Shown here: positions 32,318 through 33,021 of the stretch, one piece after another
Position numbering within the stretch: the first letter of the stretch is position 1
How the letters are laid out: every line of letters begins with the position of its first letter
Assembly (NCBI GenBank): GCA_026992635.1
Contig: JALWYU010000109.1
Span: 1-33,021, forward strand
Direction of reading: 5' to 3'
Source: Bacteroidota bacterium
Lineage (GTDB): Bacteria; Bacteroidota; Bacteroidia; JAADEI01
Length of the DNA stretch: 33,021 bases
Notes under the pieces: generated by a model
Told to the model about the DNA's origin: nothing
The model's input: only the letters and a program-made list of their open reading frames with translations
Database searches by the model: none
Made by a program: the position numbers and the translations under genes

Positions 32318-33021
32318 TCAACCAAGCAGTTCATTCAGTCGGGCACAAACGCGCCGTCGCTGGTAAGACAAATTCATCTGGTTGAAAAACATCACCAGCA
32401 AAGGTTCTGAAGATTGCGGAACACCCGGCACAGTGGATTGCGCCAAGAAACGACGCATCTGACGAAATAAACTCTCCACAGGATTGTTCGTGTAGATCAA
32501 CCGGCGAATCTCAGGCGGATAACGCAAATGTACTGTCAGAGCTTGAAACCGCTGTTGCAACGAGCGCACAATGGAGGGATAGGTTCGTCCATATTGCTGG
32601 ACAAAGGTTTGCAACAGTTGATGTGCATGCTGTGGGTCGTCTGCTTCAATCAACATCTGCCGTAGCAGATTGCTTACGCGTTTCCGGTCTTGCTTACGGA
32701 CCTTCGCCAGCCATTGCCGAAGCATGTACAAAACGCACAGTTGATGCTGTGCGCCGGGAAAAACCTCAGCAATGACTTCGTCCAGTCCAGGCAGTCCATC
32801 AGTTACAATGACCTCTACGTGTTTCAGTCCACGCTGACGAAGGCGCTCCAGCAATTCGCGATAGCAATCCTTTTGCTCACCATCGGCAACCACCACCTCA
32901 AAGTCTGCCACCTGCCTGTAGCCCGAAAGCCCAGAATGTATTCCATCACCTCTATGATTCTGCGCCGGGAAAGCCCGGCGGCAAACAATGCTAAGAAGAC
33001 TGTGCTGAGGAGATTCGTCAT
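32318..33021 (-). pseudogene. IS256-family (mutator type) transposase, internally deleted and frameshifted, cut by window edge
   Basis: Two frames carry pieces of one transposase. The upstream piece (33021 down to about 32910) reads LLSTVFLALFAAGLSRRRII and EVMEYILGF, the helix-turn-helix region before the catalytic core. The downstream piece is in another frame and reads SGYRQVADFEVVVADGE, VIVTDGLPGL (second catalytic Asp), FPGAQHQLCVLYMLRQWL and YTNNPVESLFRQMRR (catalytic Glu). Compared with full-length members, roughly 60-80 residues between the pieces are missing, including the first catalytic Asp, and the join shifts frame. The enzyme should be inactive. The N-terminus lies beyond the window. 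The stop is at 32318. Confidence 0.8.

Larger units (their letters stand above)
32247..33021 (-). mobile_element. IS256-family insertion sequence, one end, inserted in the last CRISPR repeat (runs off right edge)
   Basis: At 32247 the sequence changes from CRISPR repeat to GAGAAAGTTCCCAAAATTGT followed by GTA. This closely resembles the terminal inverted repeat of IS256 as I remember it (GATAAAGTCC...AATTGTGTA). The transposase stop lies about 70 bases inside this end, in the orientation expected for the downstream end of an IS256 element. A short palindrome, TGTATA-G-TATACA (32266-32278), lies inside the end. The other end and any target duplication are outside the window. Confidence 0.72.

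Noticed and set aside
30656-32385. Open frames across the CRISPR array encoding repeated FQPTYEELK or FQFLIGRLK
   Set aside because: They are translations of the CRISPR repeat itself and have no start signals or homology.

Overview
The window looks like a chromosomal segment of a thermophilic member of the Bacteroidota. Two large surface-protein genes end in type IX secretion (T9SS) sorting domains. One promoter fits the Bacteroidota pattern TTTG-N17-TAnnTTTG, and most starts lack a strong Shine-Dalgarno sequence. The thermophile call is an inference from a complete-looking two-gene set for di-myo-inositol phosphate (DIP), a heat-stress solute. The left edge holds the first ~83 nt of a 16S rRNA gene on the minus strand, which would settle the taxonomy.

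Layout. 1-1369: 5' end of 16S rRNA and rlmN, both minus. 1711-5190: a large T9SS-exported beta-propeller protein. 5348-6253 (minus): an aromatic amino acid hydroxylase. 6475-12491 (plus): a tightly packed run of a small transaldolase, a phosphosulfolactate synthase (ComA family), a GT4 glycosyltransferase, a GT-C membrane glycosyltransferase with TPR repeats, and a polyprenyl-phosphate GT2 glycosyltransferase. 12596-14452: a secreted seven-repeat protein gene broken by one in-frame TGA. 14453-15023: non-coding, with a 22-bp tandem repeat. 15024-17834: a large secreted protein of unknown function. 17891-20599 (minus): ino1 followed by a fused cytidylyltransferase/CDP-alcohol phosphotransferase, together giving DIP. 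20600-21115: non-coding.

21116-29532 is a complete type I-B CRISPR-Cas operon in the order cas6, cas8b, cas7, cas5, cas3, cas4, cas1, cas2. A ~150-nt leader follows, then an array of 38 full repeats and one truncated repeat (29686 to 32246/32253). The last repeat stops matching exactly where an IS256-like terminal inverted repeat begins, so an IS element probably split the array. The IS transposase (32318 to the right edge, minus) is itself internally deleted and frameshifted.

How the genes work together. Cas8b, Cas7, Cas5 and Cas6 would form Cascade, Cas3 the effector nuclease-helicase, and Cas1, Cas2 and Cas4 the adaptation machinery. Ino1 makes inositol-1-phosphate, which the fused enzyme activates with CTP and condenses to phosphorylated DIP. 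The GT2 enzyme plausibly supplies a polyprenyl-phosphate sugar to the GT-C enzyme for envelope glycosylation. The most notable observations are the IS-split array, spacers repeated at distant positions, two offset spacers against variants of one target, the DIP operon in a Bacteroidota-like genome, and the ComA-transaldolase coupling.
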